A stretch of DNA of 42,059 nt from SURF-32 sp964648365. Its GTDB lineage: Bacteria > Planctomycetota > Phycisphaerae > UBA1845. The DNA lies in assembly GCA_964648365.1 (NCBI GenBank), contig CAZYLK010000031.1:1-42059 (forward strand), written 5' to 3'. The notes under the pieces were generated by a model. It made no database searches. It saw only the letters and a program-made list of their open reading frames with translations, and was not told the DNA's origin. This document shows positions 8,247-16,426 of the stretch, piece after piece. Each line of letters starts with the position of its first letter. The stretch's first letter is position 1. The position numbers were made by a program, and so were the translations under genes.

Positions 8247-9683
8247 TTACGCCGCCGCGTCGCCGCGGCGTCCGTGACCGAGCTGTTCCTCCAGATCCTG
8301 GATCAGCATGGCCAGGTTGAGTTCCTTCTGGCCCACCGGCGTAACCCAGCGCACGGTCTCGTTGCGCTGAAGCGACTGCGACACGCGCCGCTGCGCCAGG
8401 AGCACGGTGGTATGGTTCTTGCGGCCCATGAAACGACCGATCTCCGGGAAACTCATGTCGGTGTGCTTGCGGGCCAGATACATGGCGATGCTGCGTGCCA
8501 GGGCGATCGTGCGGGTCTTGCGGGTCGTGTGCAGGTCAGCCGGGGTGAGGCCGAAGAAGATCGCCACGGTGCTTTCGATGTCTGCCAGACGGATCACCGG
8601 CGCCGTGTGACGCACCAGCTCCCGCACGACCCGCTGCGCCAGGGCCAGGCTGACGGTGGCGCCGTTCATCTCCGAATCGGCCACGATGCGCAGCAATCCG
8701 CCCTCCAGCTCGCGCACGTTGGCGAGGAAGTTCTCGGCGACGTACTGAATGACGGCCTCGGGAATCTTGACGTTCAGCCTCGACGCCCGCCGGCGCAGGA
8801 TTTCCTTGCGCAGTTCCAGATCGGGCGAGTCGATGCGGACAACCATGCCGGCGCAGAGCCGGCTGACCACGTGCTCCGACAGATGTCCGATCATTTTCGG
8901 CTGCGCATCCGACGACAGCACGATCTGCTTTCCGCACGACGCGATCGCGTTGAACGTGTGCAGAAACTCCTCCTGGGTCGCGCGCTTGTTGGCGAAGAAG
9001 TGGACGTCGTCAATCACCAGCACGTCCAGGTGCCGGTAGCGCTGGCGGAACGCGTCCTGTTCGCGGGCCTTGACGGAGTAAACGTAGTCGTTCGTGAACT
9101 CCTCACCCGTGACATAGCGCCAGCGGCAGCCGTTGTTCCGATCTCGAACGCCGTTGCAGATCGCCTGGAGCAGATGCGTCTTGCCCAGTCCGCAGCCGCC
9201 GTGAATGAACAGCGGGTTGTAGAGGCTGCCGGGCGTCTCCACGACGCTGAGGGCCGCGGCGTGGGCGATCCGGTTGGACTGACCGATCACAAAATCGTCC
9301 ATGGTCAGCCGCAACGGCTGAACCGTGGGCAAACTTCCGTTGCGGCGATGCTCGCGCGCGACGCGCTCCGGATTCCCGGCAAGGTAGGCCACCTGCCGGT
9401 CCGGCTGCTTCCGGCCGAGCCGACCGGCGAGGCTCGGGTCGGTCGAGAAGGCGATCTCGAGCGACCTGCCCGCTACGTCCGCGGCAGCCTTGGCGATCAC
9501 ATCGCGAAAATGCCGCTCGATCCAGTCGCCGACGAACTGGTTGGCCACGCTCACGCGAAGGACCGACTCGCTGAACTCAAACTCGGCAACGTTTTTGAAC
9601 CAGACATTGAACCGCTTGGGACCGACCTGTTCGGAAATTCGCGCTTCAAGTTGCGCACGCCAATCCTGGGCGCATACGATCAT
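8247..9683 (-). CDS. dnaA: Chromosomal replication initiator DnaA
   Basis: This 478-aa initiator binds DnaA boxes and melts the replication origin as an ATP-dependent filament. Domain I covers residues ~1-80 (DWRAQLEARISEQVG, FKNVAEFEF) and domain II is a variable linker of ~45 residues. Domain III is AAA+, with Walker A GGCGLGKT at 162-169 and Walker B VLVIDDVHF at 221-229. Domain IV ends in the DNA-binding signature GRKNHTTVL at 420-428, a conservative variant of the usual GRDHSTVL. Length and order are normal. The start has GGAGGAG about six bases upstream. The usual partners dnaN, recF and gyrB are absent; dnaA sits between a coiled-coil gene and a GNAT gene. A possible promoter lies at 9794-9822. 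Confidence 0.97.
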   Translation of the reverse strand: MIVCAQDWRAQLEARISEQVGPKRFNVWFKNVAEFEFSESVLRVSVANQFVGDWIERHFRDVIAKAAADVAGRSLEIAFSTDPSLAGRLGRKQPDRQVAYLAGNPERVAREHRRNGSLPTVQPLRLTMDDFVIGQSNRIAHAAALSVVETPGSLYNPLFIHGGCGLGKTHLLQAICNGVRDRNNGCRWRYVTGEEFTNDYVYSVKAREQDAFRQRYRHLDVLVIDDVHFFANKRATQEEFLHTFNAIASCGKQIVLSSDAQPKMIGHLSEHVVSRLCAGMVVRIDSPDLELRKEILRRRASRLNVKIPEAVIQYVAENFLANVRELEGGLLRIVADSEMNGATVSLALAQRVVRELVRHTAPVIRLADIESTVAIFFGLTPADLHTTRKTRTIALARSIAMYLARKHTDMSFPEIGRFMGRKNHTTVLLAQRRVSQSLQRNETVRWVTPVGQKELNLAMLIQDLEEQLGHGRRGDAAA

Positions 9684-9793
9684 CGCCGGCTCCTCCGTCG
9701 AGAGCAGCCTCTTCAGGCTCTCGGATGATTCTGACTTGAAAGCGCCGGCCGCGAATGAGCCCGGCCACGGGCGTTCACGCCAACGCGACGGCG

Positions 9794-9822
9794 AAGTTAT
9801 CCCGCTCCCGAAACGGCGTCAA
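9794..9822 (-). promoter_or_regulatory. Possible dnaA promoter
   Basis: Reading the minus strand, TTGACG (plus 9817-9822) is followed after 17 bp by TAACTT (plus 9794-9799). This would start transcription about 100 nt before the dnaA ATG. The -35 box is five of six to consensus and the -10 box is weak. The surrounding 9684-9981 interval is the less GC-rich stretch near dnaA. Confidence 0.35.
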
Positions 9823-9981
9823 CGAAAAAATTCGACCGCCCCCACCCGGATTGCATGTGATGTTCGTGCTATCAAAGGGTTAAGATTTTGTTCACGATCT
9901 TTCCACCGGTTCGCGCCGGACCTGTGGGGAACGGCCCGACGAAGCCGCCGGAGGACACCCCCCGCCCCGCAGGCAGCAGCG

Positions 9982-10938
9982 TTAAGAACCGCCGCCGTGG
10001 GAGACTGCGATCCAGGCGTCGCGTCGAAGAACGTGGGCAAACCCCCAGCGGGCATAGAGACGCCGGGCCGGCTCATTGGCGCGGTCCACCGCCAGCGTCA
10101 GGCAGCGGACGCCCAGGGCGCGCGCCTCCTCCAATCCGCGGCGCAGGAGCGCATGGGCGACGCCGCGGCGCCTGGCGTCGTGCGCGACGCCCATGTAGAC
10201 CACTTCCGCCACGTTGTAGCGCCGGTGTACCGTCAGCAGCACCGCGCCCACCGGCGCTGAATCGACCGTCGCCAGCCACCAGTGATCCATGCCGGAATCG
10301 CCGGAGTGGGCATGGCCGGTGAGCACGTCGTCCGTCGTTCGGATCCCGGCCAGCCCGCGGCAGTCCGCACTGTCGACGTATGACGCCTCCAGGAGGCGGA
10401 TGAACTGCGGGCGGATTGGGGGCTCGTAGCGGGTCCACGCGACGTCGGCCGCCAGGCGAAGCGGCTCCGGCAGCCTCCGCATGTGCCGCTCCAGGTAGAC
10501 CAACTGAGTCAGGTAGTGATGACCGGCCGCATGAAGGACGCGCGACGCCGGGGCGTCCTGGTCGTCGAGCAGCGTCTGAACCAGGCGGGCGCCCCGGCCG
10601 TGGAGGCATGTCGTGACGGCCTCCACCAGCGTCCTGAATGCACCCGGCGCGGCTTCCGACCCGGCTCCCAGCATCAGCAAAGCGCTGCGACCGGGCGAGA
10701 CGATTCCGACGGCCGTACCCGGGCGGCGGCCGTCGACGTGGACGCGACCGGCCGGCGCCACCTGGAGACCTCGGCAGGCGGCGGTGTCGAGGAATCGGTC
10801 GGCCTCGTCGTGCGCAACCGGTCCGGCGGAACCGCCGAGCACGCGCGCGACGACCTCGCGGTAGTCCGGGGCCTCGGGATCCAGCAATTCCACGCGGGCA
10901 GCTGGCGAAGGAGAACCCGTGGCCTGAATCAGCGTCAT
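9982..10938 (-). CDS. GNAT-family N-acetyltransferase, probably tandem-domain
   Basis: This 318-aa protein ends in a clear GNAT fold. Motif A is VYMGVAHDARRRGVAHALL at about residues 248-266, with the acetyl-CoA pyrophosphate loop RRRGVA. Motif B is ANEPARRLYARWGF at ~287-300. The first half (~15-150) has a weaker GNAT-like look, which would give the two-domain arrangement seen in mycothiol-synthase-type proteins, but it lacks a clean acetyl-CoA loop. The frame runs open to 11661; I chose ATG 10938 because a GAGGG element precedes it and the upstream translation is low-complexity Arg/Pro/Gly. It is transcribed towards dnaA, separated by ~300 bp. The acceptor substrate is unknown. Confidence 0.82.
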   Translation of the reverse strand: MTLIQATGSPSPAARVELLDPEAPDYREVVARVLGGSAGPVAHDEADRFLDTAACRGLQVAPAGRVHVDGRRPGTAVGIVSPGRSALLMLGAGSEAAPGAFRTLVEAVTTCLHGRGARLVQTLLDDQDAPASRVLHAAGHHYLTQLVYLERHMRRLPEPLRLAADVAWTRYEPPIRPQFIRLLEASYVDSADCRGLAGIRTTDDVLTGHAHSGDSGMDHWWLATVDSAPVGAVLLTVHRRYNVAEVVYMGVAHDARRRGVAHALLRRGLEEARALGVRCLTLAVDRANEPARRLYARWGFAHVLRRDAWIAVSHGGGS

Positions 10939-11241
10939 TCCACACCCTCGGCCGCTGGCGTCGCCGCCCGCGCCGCCTCCGCCATCGCCCCGTCGGGCGA
11001 GCCCGTCGTTCCCCGCCGGCGGCCGGGAGGCAAAACACCGACCGCGGCGGAAACCGTCGATCCTGTCTTGTGCGTCCGTCGGCAGCGCGTACGATGACGC
11101 CGACAACGCCGGGCGATGCGACCGGCCGCCGTGGGCAGGGGCCGCGGTGATGCGGTCACCGGAGTGCATGGTGTCCCACGACCATCGGGTGTCAAGGGTG
11201 TCGAGGTTCAGCGAGCCGGCAACCTGATGCATGCTCAGCCC
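10939..11241. other. Divergent intergenic region
   Basis: These 303 bp lie between the minus-strand GNAT gene and the plus-strand lipoprotein/Mla operon and should hold the promoters of both. A minus-strand TTGACA (plus 11190-11195) has no good -10 partner at 16-18 bp. Nothing else is convincing. Confidence 0.3.
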
Positions 11242-11622
11242 ATGAGGCTCAAACGAGTGACGCTCACGGCGTGGATGGCGCTGATGGCCGGCTGCCAGGC
11301 GGCGCCGCGGATCACGTCGGACGACCCGGTGCAGCGTGCGCAGGCCGTGAAGCGGGCCGCGCTCGGCGACGACGTGGCGTGCGTGCCGTTGCTGGTCGAA
11401 CGACTGGAAGACGACGATCCGGCCGTGCGTTTCTATGCCGTGCTGGCCCTGCGACGGCTCGCCGGGGACGACTTCGGTTTCGACTACGCGATCGATCCGA
11501 CCCGGCAGCAACCGGCCGTTCAGCGATGGCGTGACTACGCGAGCGCGCATCTCGAGCCCAAGGCCCGGGGATCGAGTTCCGACGGTGACGAGGCCGGACC
11601 GAAAGACGCGGAAGGATCCTGA
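11242..11622 (+). CDS. Small lipoprotein with HEAT-like repeat
   Basis: This 126-aa protein starts MRLKRV, continues with a hydrophobic segment and ends its signal in LMAGC, a good lipobox with lipidated Cys18. The mature part contains a HEAT/PBS-lyase-type repeat: CVPLLVERLEDDDPAVRFYAVLALRRLAG around residues 54-82 (seen as paired helices). A further ~40 residues end in a charged tail. An in-frame ATG at 11227 is an alternative start, but the signal peptide is best from 11242. It is separated by 7 bp from the STAS gene and heads the Mla operon, so it may be an accessory envelope protein of that transporter. That role is inferred from position only. Confidence 0.72.
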   Translation: MRLKRVTLTAWMALMAGCQAAPRITSDDPVQRAQAVKRAALGDDVACVPLLVERLEDDDPAVRFYAVLALRRLAGDDFGFDYAIDPTRQQPAVQRWRDYASAHLEPKARGSSSDGDEAGPKDAEGS

Positions 11623-11629
11623 ACGCGGC

Positions 11630-11980
11630 ATGAGCAAGCCCCCTCCACGCAACGTCACCATCGTCTCTCAGGACGAGTCCGTTACGATTGTCGAGGCCAC
11701 GGGCGACATCAACCTCGCCCACTCGCCCGCCTTCCACCAGACGCTTCTGGCCATTGTGGACAAGGAGCCGCCTCGGCTGGTGCTGCGGCTGGGGCGCGTC
11801 TCTTATCTCGACTCGTCCGGCGTCGGCGCGCTGGTGGACATTGCCAAGCGCGTGTCGCGGTACGCGGGGACGCTGGTGCTGGTGGCGCCGAACGCACGCG
11901 TGCGCGGCATCTTCGAGATCACCCGGCTGACGCGGTTCTTCCACATCGTGGACACGGACGAGGAAGCCCTATCCGCATGA
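11630..11980 (+). CDS. STAS-domain protein (MlaB / anti-sigma antagonist type)
   Basis: This 116-aa protein is a single STAS domain. It has the SpoIIAA/RsbV signature YLDSSGVGALVD with D61-S62-S63-G64, where the serine is the usual phosphorylation site in partner-switching systems. Its stop overlaps the start of the MlaE gene (ATGA at 11977-11980), so the two are translationally coupled. In E. coli the STAS protein MlaB binds the ATPase MlaF and is needed for transporter activity, so this is most likely the MlaB equivalent. Unlike a purely structural MlaB, it retains the phospho-acceptor motif. A GAF-SpoIIE phosphatase gene lies downstream at 16427. An anti-sigma-factor antagonist role is the alternative. 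Confidence 0.85.
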   Translation: MSKPPPRNVTIVSQDESVTIVEATGDINLAHSPAFHQTLLAIVDKEPPRLVLRLGRVSYLDSSGVGALVDIAKRVSRYAGTLVLVAPNARVRGIFEITRLTRFFHIVDTDEEALSA

Positions 11981-12828
11981 GCGAGGCAGCGACGACAAGG
12001 TCCATCGTCGGGCGCGGTGTTGAGTGGATCGGCCGCGCGACGGTCGATCGGCTGGCGGCCTGCGCCTCATTCGTCCGGTTCGTCGGCGGCGTAACGGCCC
12101 TGCTGGCCAACACGCTGAGCTGGTGCGGGCGCGGGCTGGTGCGGCGGCGGGCGCGCGCGACGCCGGCGACGTTCGTCCGCCAGATGGTTCGCATCGGGGT
12201 GGAGAGCATCAGCATCGTCGCCCTGGTGCAGATGTTCATCGGCATCATCCTGGCGCTGCAACTTGCGCCGACATTGGAACTCTATGGCCAGCTCGAACGG
12301 GTCGCCGACGTGGTCGGCATTGCCGTCTTCCGGGAACTCGGTCCGCTGCTGACGGCCATCGTGATCAGCGGCTTCGCCGGCGCCTCGATCGCGGCGGAAC
12401 TCGGCGCGATGGTGGAGGGGGAGGAAATCAAGGCGCTGCGCGCCCACGCGCTCAACCCGATCCGATTCCTGATCGTGCCGCGGTTCGTCGCGACGGTGGT
12501 CATGCTGACGGGATTGACGGTGCTGGCGGACGTGATCGGCGTGGCGGGCGGCCTGCTGACCAGCACCGCCGTGCTGGGCGTGTCCCTGGAAACGTATCTG
12601 ACGCTGACGCGCGAGGCGCTGACGCTTTCCGATTTCTATACGGGATTGATCAAGGCGGCCTGCTTCGGGGCGATCGTCGCGATGATCGCGTCCTACGAAG
12701 GGCTGAACGTCCGCGGCGGCGCGGAGGGCGTGGGCCGCGCGACGACCCAGACGGTCGTCAAGTCCATCGTGGCGCTGATCGGCGTGGACGTGATCTTCAC
12801 CGCGGTGTTCTACGCCTTCAAAGTCTGA
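11977..12828 (+). CDS. mlaE: MlaE-type ABC transporter permease
   Basis: This 283-aa inner-membrane permease belongs to the MlaE (YrbE) family and moves phospholipid between membranes with MlaF and MlaD. About five hydrophobic segments are visible from residue ~75 onward (VQMFIGIILALQLA; LLTAIVISGFAGASIAAELG; VVMLTGLTVLADVIGVAGG; FGAIVAMIASYEGL; IVALIGVDVIFTAVFY). The family-typical cytoplasmic coupling segment AELGAMVEGEEIKALRAHAL contacts the ATPase. The residues before ~60 are an amphipathic and basic extension. Its start overlaps the STAS stop by 4 bp, and the ATPase gene follows after 12 bp. Gene order STAS-E-F-D supports the assignment. Confidence 0.92.
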   Translation: MSEAATTRSIVGRGVEWIGRATVDRLAACASFVRFVGGVTALLANTLSWCGRGLVRRRARATPATFVRQMVRIGVESISIVALVQMFIGIILALQLAPTLELYGQLERVADVVGIAVFRELGPLLTAIVISGFAGASIAAELGAMVEGEEIKALRAHALNPIRFLIVPRFVATVVMLTGLTVLADVIGVAGGLLTSTAVLGVSLETYLTLTREALTLSDFYTGLIKAACFGAIVAMIASYEGLNVRGGAEGVGRATTQTVVKSIVALIGVDVIFTAVFYAFKV

Positions 12829-12840
12829 CAGGGGCGATGC

Positions 12841-13722
12841 TTGGACCCAGCCGCGACCGAGCCTGACGTCGTCATCGCCGTGCGAAACGTACGCAAGTCG
12901 TTTCGCGACGCCGAGGGTCTCGACGTCGCCGTGCTCTCGGACGTGTCGTTCGACGTTCATCGGGGGGAGACGCTGGTGATCATGGGCGGCAGCGGATGCG
13001 GCAAAAGCACGCTGCTGAACTGCCTGATCGGCGAATACCCGATCAGCGGCGGACGCATCGAGTATCGCACGTCGACGATGGACGCCTTCGCCGACATCGC
13101 CACCCTGCCCGATGCAGACCTGGACCGGTTGCGCCTCCAGTTCGGAATCCTGTTCCAGAGCGGCGCGTTGTTCAACTCGATGACGGTCGCGGAGAACGTC
13201 GCCCTGCCGCTGCGGGAACACTCGGCCGTCGACCCGCACGTGATCGACATCGTCGTGACGCTCAAGCTGGAGCAGGTGCGCATGCTGGCGCACCGGCAGA
13301 AGTTCCCATCGCAACTGTCGGGCGGGCAGAAGAAGCGGGCGGGCCTGGCCCGCGCCACCGCGCTCGATCCGGAAATCCTGTTCTACGACGAGCCTTCCGC
13401 CGGGTTGGATCCGGTCACGTCGTCGGCGATCGACGAACTGATGCGGGATCTCTCGCGGAAGCTCCAGGTGACCAGCGTCGTGGTGACGCATCACATGGAT
13501 TCGGCGCTGAAGATCGCCGACCGGCTGGTGATGCTGGACAAGGGCCGGGTCATCAAGGCCGGGCCGCGGGCGGAGTTCGAACGGATCATGACGGCGCCGC
13601 CCGACGCGCTGCACGATGAGAACGAACGGCTGATTCACCAGTTCATGAACGGCCGGGTCGAGGGGCCGCTGACAAACGACCTGGGCATCAGCGAGTTTGA
13701 AAAACTGCTGGTGGCGGGGTAA
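12841..13722 (+). CDS. mlaF: MlaF-type ABC transporter ATPase
   Basis: This 293-aa ATPase powers the MCE lipid transporter. All ABC motifs are present: Walker A GGSGCGKST at residues 49-57, Q-loop FQSGALFNSMT around Gln106, signature LSGGQKKRAGLARA from 159, Walker B ILFYDEP at 179-185 and the switch histidine in VVVTHHMD at 217. The SGALFNSMTV sequence after the Q-loop is typical of the MlaF/Mkl subfamily. No ATG lies near the 5' end in frame, so I use TTG 12841, which has AGGGG six bases upstream; the out-of-frame ATG at 12837 is ruled out. It sits between MlaE and MlaD. The C terminus extends ~50 residues beyond the ABC core. Confidence 0.93.
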   Translation: MDPAATEPDVVIAVRNVRKSFRDAEGLDVAVLSDVSFDVHRGETLVIMGGSGCGKSTLLNCLIGEYPISGGRIEYRTSTMDAFADIATLPDADLDRLRLQFGILFQSGALFNSMTVAENVALPLREHSAVDPHVIDIVVTLKLEQVRMLAHRQKFPSQLSGGQKKRAGLARATALDPEILFYDEPSAGLDPVTSSAIDELMRDLSRKLQVTSVVVTHHMDSALKIADRLVMLDKGRVIKAGPRAEFERIMTAPPDALHDENERLIHQFMNGRVEGPLTNDLGISEFEKLLVAG

Positions 13723-13738
13723 TAGCACACCGCGAAGC

Positions 13739-15073
13739 ATGTCACAGAATCGAGATACATTCCGGCTCGGTCTGGCGGTCCTGGTCATGGCGGCGGTGTT
13801 GATCGCCACCACGCTCTGGATCGGTCGCGGCCTGTTTCAACGGCTCGAGACGATCGTCGTGCTGTTTCCCACGGATATGCCGCTGCCCGTCCTGGACGTA
13901 GGCTCACAGGTGATCTACGGCACGCAGCGCATCGGGAAAGTGGTCGCGATTTCGCTGGAATCCGCCCCGGACGGGGATGACTCGCCGGTCGCGCGGGTGA
14001 CGGCGCGCGTGAATCCTGCCGCCGACCTGCGCGCGGACTGCACGATTTCCGCCGTCGGGCCGCCGCTGGGCGGACCGGGCACGCTCGAAGTGACCCGACG
14101 CGGCCACGCTGCGGCTCGGCTCGCGGATGCCGGGCCAATCTACGGCAGCGCCGGCGGCATCGCCGCCCAGCTCAGCCGTGTGACGGCCGAGTTCGACTCC
14201 GCCAATCCGGAAAGCCTGCTGGCGCAGATCAAGGCCCAACTGGACCCCGGGCAGCCGGCGTCGCTGACCACCAAGCTGGCCGCGTCGCTGGATCACCTGC
14301 AGGCCGCGATGGCGCACGTGGAGCTACAGACGGATCCGGCCGAGCAGGCGGCCATCATGGCGAAGTTGCACACGATCCTGGATAACGTGAACAGGCTGAC
14401 CGCCTCGCTGAAGGACCAGGCCGAGGTTGGCGGCGACGCCACGATCGCGGCCCGGCTCAACGACGCACTCGAACTGGTCAACCGATCGCTGGCCGACCTG
14501 GCGGATATGATCGGCGAGAACCGCATGCTCATCCACGACGCCCTGACGGACGTGGCGGGTACGGCGCGAACCGTCCACACCGGAATCGCCCAGCCGCTGG
14601 CTGCGGAACTCGATCCGGCCAACGAAGCGGGCGTCCGCGCGATCCTGCACGGCACGACGCAACGGCTGGACCGGACGCTGGCGGACATCGAGTCCGTCGC
14701 CGCGACGGCCCGGCGGACGACGCTGCTGAATGGGGAGCGGATCGACCAGATCATCGCCAACGTGAAAGAGACCAGCGAGCATCTCAAGGGGGCCAGTAAG
14801 GACATCCGCCGCCAACCGTGGCGGCTGCTCTACAAGCCGACCGAACGAGAGCAGCAGCAGTTGGACGTGTTCGACGCGGCGCGTGAGTTTACGGAAGCGG
14901 CGGCGCGGCTCGACGACGCGCTCCAGCGGCTGGAGCGCATCGAGCAGCTCGAAGCGGAGGGCGTGGACGTTGATGATTCCGCGCTGGACGATGTCACCGA
15001 GGTGCTGCGGGCCACGCTTGAGCGTTTCCGCGAGGCGGAGGAGCACTTCTGGGAACGGCTGGACGCCGGCTAG
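13739..15073 (+). CDS. mlaD: MlaD-type MCE-domain protein
   Basis: This 444-aa protein has one membrane helix (residues ~9-29, LGLAVLVMAAVLIATTLWIG) and then an MCE domain (~36-120). The domain opens with ETIVVLFPTDMPLPVLDVGSQVIYG-like sequence and the typical hydrophobic IGKVV strand, and faces the periplasm. The long C-terminal region (~135-430) is helical with repeated amphipathic stretches, as in MCE proteins that form a needle or tunnel. It is much longer than E. coli MlaD (~180 aa) and nearer PqiB/Mce-type sizes, although with only one MCE domain visible. The start ATG 13739 follows the ATPase stop by 16 bp; the ribosome site is weak. It would be the substrate-binding ring of the Mla complex. 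Confidence 0.88.
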   Translation: MSQNRDTFRLGLAVLVMAAVLIATTLWIGRGLFQRLETIVVLFPTDMPLPVLDVGSQVIYGTQRIGKVVAISLESAPDGDDSPVARVTARVNPAADLRADCTISAVGPPLGGPGTLEVTRRGHAAARLADAGPIYGSAGGIAAQLSRVTAEFDSANPESLLAQIKAQLDPGQPASLTTKLAASLDHLQAAMAHVELQTDPAEQAAIMAKLHTILDNVNRLTASLKDQAEVGGDATIAARLNDALELVNRSLADLADMIGENRMLIHDALTDVAGTARTVHTGIAQPLAAELDPANEAGVRAILHGTTQRLDRTLADIESVAATARRTTLLNGERIDQIIANVKETSEHLKGASKDIRRQPWRLLYKPTEREQQQLDVFDAAREFTEAAARLDDALQRLERIEQLEAEGVDVDDSALDDVTEVLRATLERFREAEEHFWERLDAG

Positions 15074-15087
15074 GAGTCCGTAGGTCA

Positions 15088-16206
15088 ATGGCAACCGATC
15101 CCCCGTTCGACGTTGCGATCGTCGGCGCCGGTCCGGCCGGGGCCTTCGCCGCGCTGCACCTTGCTCGTCGGCAGCGCCGGGTACTGCTGATCGACCGGGC
15201 GTCCTTTCCGCGGCGAGCCGCGTGCGCCGGCTGGCTCAACGCCCGCGCCGTGCCGCTGGTTGAGGAAGTGGGCGTGTCCATAGCCCCCCTGCTGTCGCGC
15301 CCCTTCAGCCAGGTGACGTTTTACAACCCGGATCTTGCCAAATCGGCCCAACCGACGTTCGCCCAGTCGCCGGGTTACCTCGTGGACCGCTCCGGCTTTG
15401 ACGCGGCGCTCGTCGACGCCGCATGCGCGGCCGGCGCAGAGTTTCGCGGCGGCGCCGACGTGGTCGCCGTCGAGCCGCACGAAACCAACGTGCGCCTCGC
15501 GCTGGCCGATGGTTCGACCGCTACCGCACGACTTCTGATCCTCGCCGCCGGGCGGGGAACAGCGCTCCTGTCGTCGCTGGGCATCCCCCGCTCCGGGATG
15601 GGCCGCCCGGTCGTCACGGGGATCGTCGAGCACGACGCCGGCGCGAGCGACGATAAGGAGGCTCGCGTGAGCGTGGTGCTCGGCCTGGAGCGGGCCGGCA
15701 GCTTCGCGATGATCGTTACATGCGCCGGGTGGGCGTCCGTGTCCATCCACTGGCTCGGCCCGCAGGCCCAGGCACGCACGGCGCTGATCGCGTTGTCCCG
15801 CGGGTTGTGCGATCACGGGATTCTGGGCATGGACCTGACGCAAGCCGCCGCGGCGGCGCCCCTGACGGTCCACCCGGCCGCGTTTGCGCTCGACATGGAG
15901 ACCCACGTCGGCAAGAACGCACTCGTCGTCGGCGACGCGGGCGGGTTCGTCGCCGCCGCAAGCTACGAGGGCATCTACCCGGCACTCTGGTCGGCCCAGC
16001 TCGGCGCGGAGGTGGTTCATGAGGCCCTCGACGACAAGCACTCTCAGGACCGGCTGATGGAGTTCGAACTGCGCTGGCGGCACGCGATGGCCGATTACCT
16101 GCGCGCCCCGAACACGGACATCCACTTCCTCCTGCCGCTGATCTTCGCAAACCAGGCGATGGCGGACCGGATGGGCGCGGCGTTCTTTTTTGGTGAGAAT
16201 ATCTGA
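15088..16206 (+). CDS. FAD-dependent oxidoreductase, geranylgeranyl reductase family
   Basis: This 372-aa flavoprotein belongs to the group that includes geranylgeranyl and digeranylgeranyl-glycerophospholipid reductases. The FAD motif GAGPAG is at residues 13-18, with the ribose-binding acid Asp36 at the end of the second strand. PRRAACAGWLNARAVPLVEE (~41-60) corresponds to the family's conserved Cys/Gly-rich segment with Cys46. The second FAD motif NALVVGDAGGFVAAASYEGI appears near residue 277-296. It follows MlaD by 14 bp and so is probably the last gene of the lipid-transport operon. A lipid, quinone or prenyl substrate would fit, but this is inferred from context. Halogenase- or hydroxylase-like flavoproteins are less likely because of the Cys/Gly segment. 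Confidence 0.8.
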   Translation: MATDPPFDVAIVGAGPAGAFAALHLARRQRRVLLIDRASFPRRAACAGWLNARAVPLVEEVGVSIAPLLSRPFSQVTFYNPDLAKSAQPTFAQSPGYLVDRSGFDAALVDAACAAGAEFRGGADVVAVEPHETNVRLALADGSTATARLLILAAGRGTALLSSLGIPRSGMGRPVVTGIVEHDAGASDDKEARVSVVLGLERAGSFAMIVTCAGWASVSIHWLGPQAQARTALIALSRGLCDHGILGMDLTQAAAAAPLTVHPAAFALDMETHVGKNALVVGDAGGFVAAASYEGIYPALWSAQLGAEVVHEALDDKHSQDRLMEFELRWRHAMADYLRAPNTDIHFLLPLIFANQAMADRMGAAFFFGENI

Positions 16207-16215
16207 CGGGGGGAA

Positions 16216-16255
16216 GGGAGTGAGGGAGTGAGGGAGTGAGGGAGTGAGGGAGTGA
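16216..16255. repeat. 8-bp tandem repeat, five copies
   Basis: GGGAGTGA is repeated five times without error (16216-16255) directly after the flavoprotein gene. It is the first of two different tandem repeats in this intergenic region. Confidence 0.9.
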
Positions 16256-16285
16256 AGATAAGAACATAAGCAGGTAAGAAGGTGA

Positions 16286-16365
16286 GATGGTGAGAAGGTA
16301 GGATGGCGAGAAGGTAGGATGGTGAGAAGGTAGGATGGTGCGAAGGTAGGATGGTGAGAGGGTAA
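16286..16365. repeat. 16-bp tandem repeat, five copies
   Basis: The unit GATGGTGAGAAGGTAG occurs five times (16286-16301, 16302-16317, 16318-16333, 16334-16349, 16350-16365) with one to two changes in some copies. A further partial copy lies near 16374-16389. Purines dominate the plus strand. Open frames through it are low-complexity and not genes. It lies directly upstream of the SpoIIE phosphatase gene. Confidence 0.85.
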
Positions 16366-16426
16366 GAACGCACGATGGCGGGAAGGTATGATCCGCTGAC
16401 TCGATGCGAAGTTGGTCAGAACCACT

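Noticed and set aside
9684..9981. Replication origin beside dnaA
   Set aside because: Only weak matches to TTATCCACA were found (for example TTATCCCGC near 9797 and TTCCCCACA on the minus strand near 9922-9930). There is no cluster of good boxes and no AT-rich unwinding element.
10939..11661. N-terminal extension of the GNAT protein
   Set aside because: The frame is open to 11661, but it overlaps the lipoprotein gene on the other strand and its translation is low-complexity. ATG 10938 has a ribosome site.
12837..12839. ATG as start of the MlaF gene
   Set aside because: It is out of frame with the ATPase. TTG 12841, with AGGGG upstream, is in frame.
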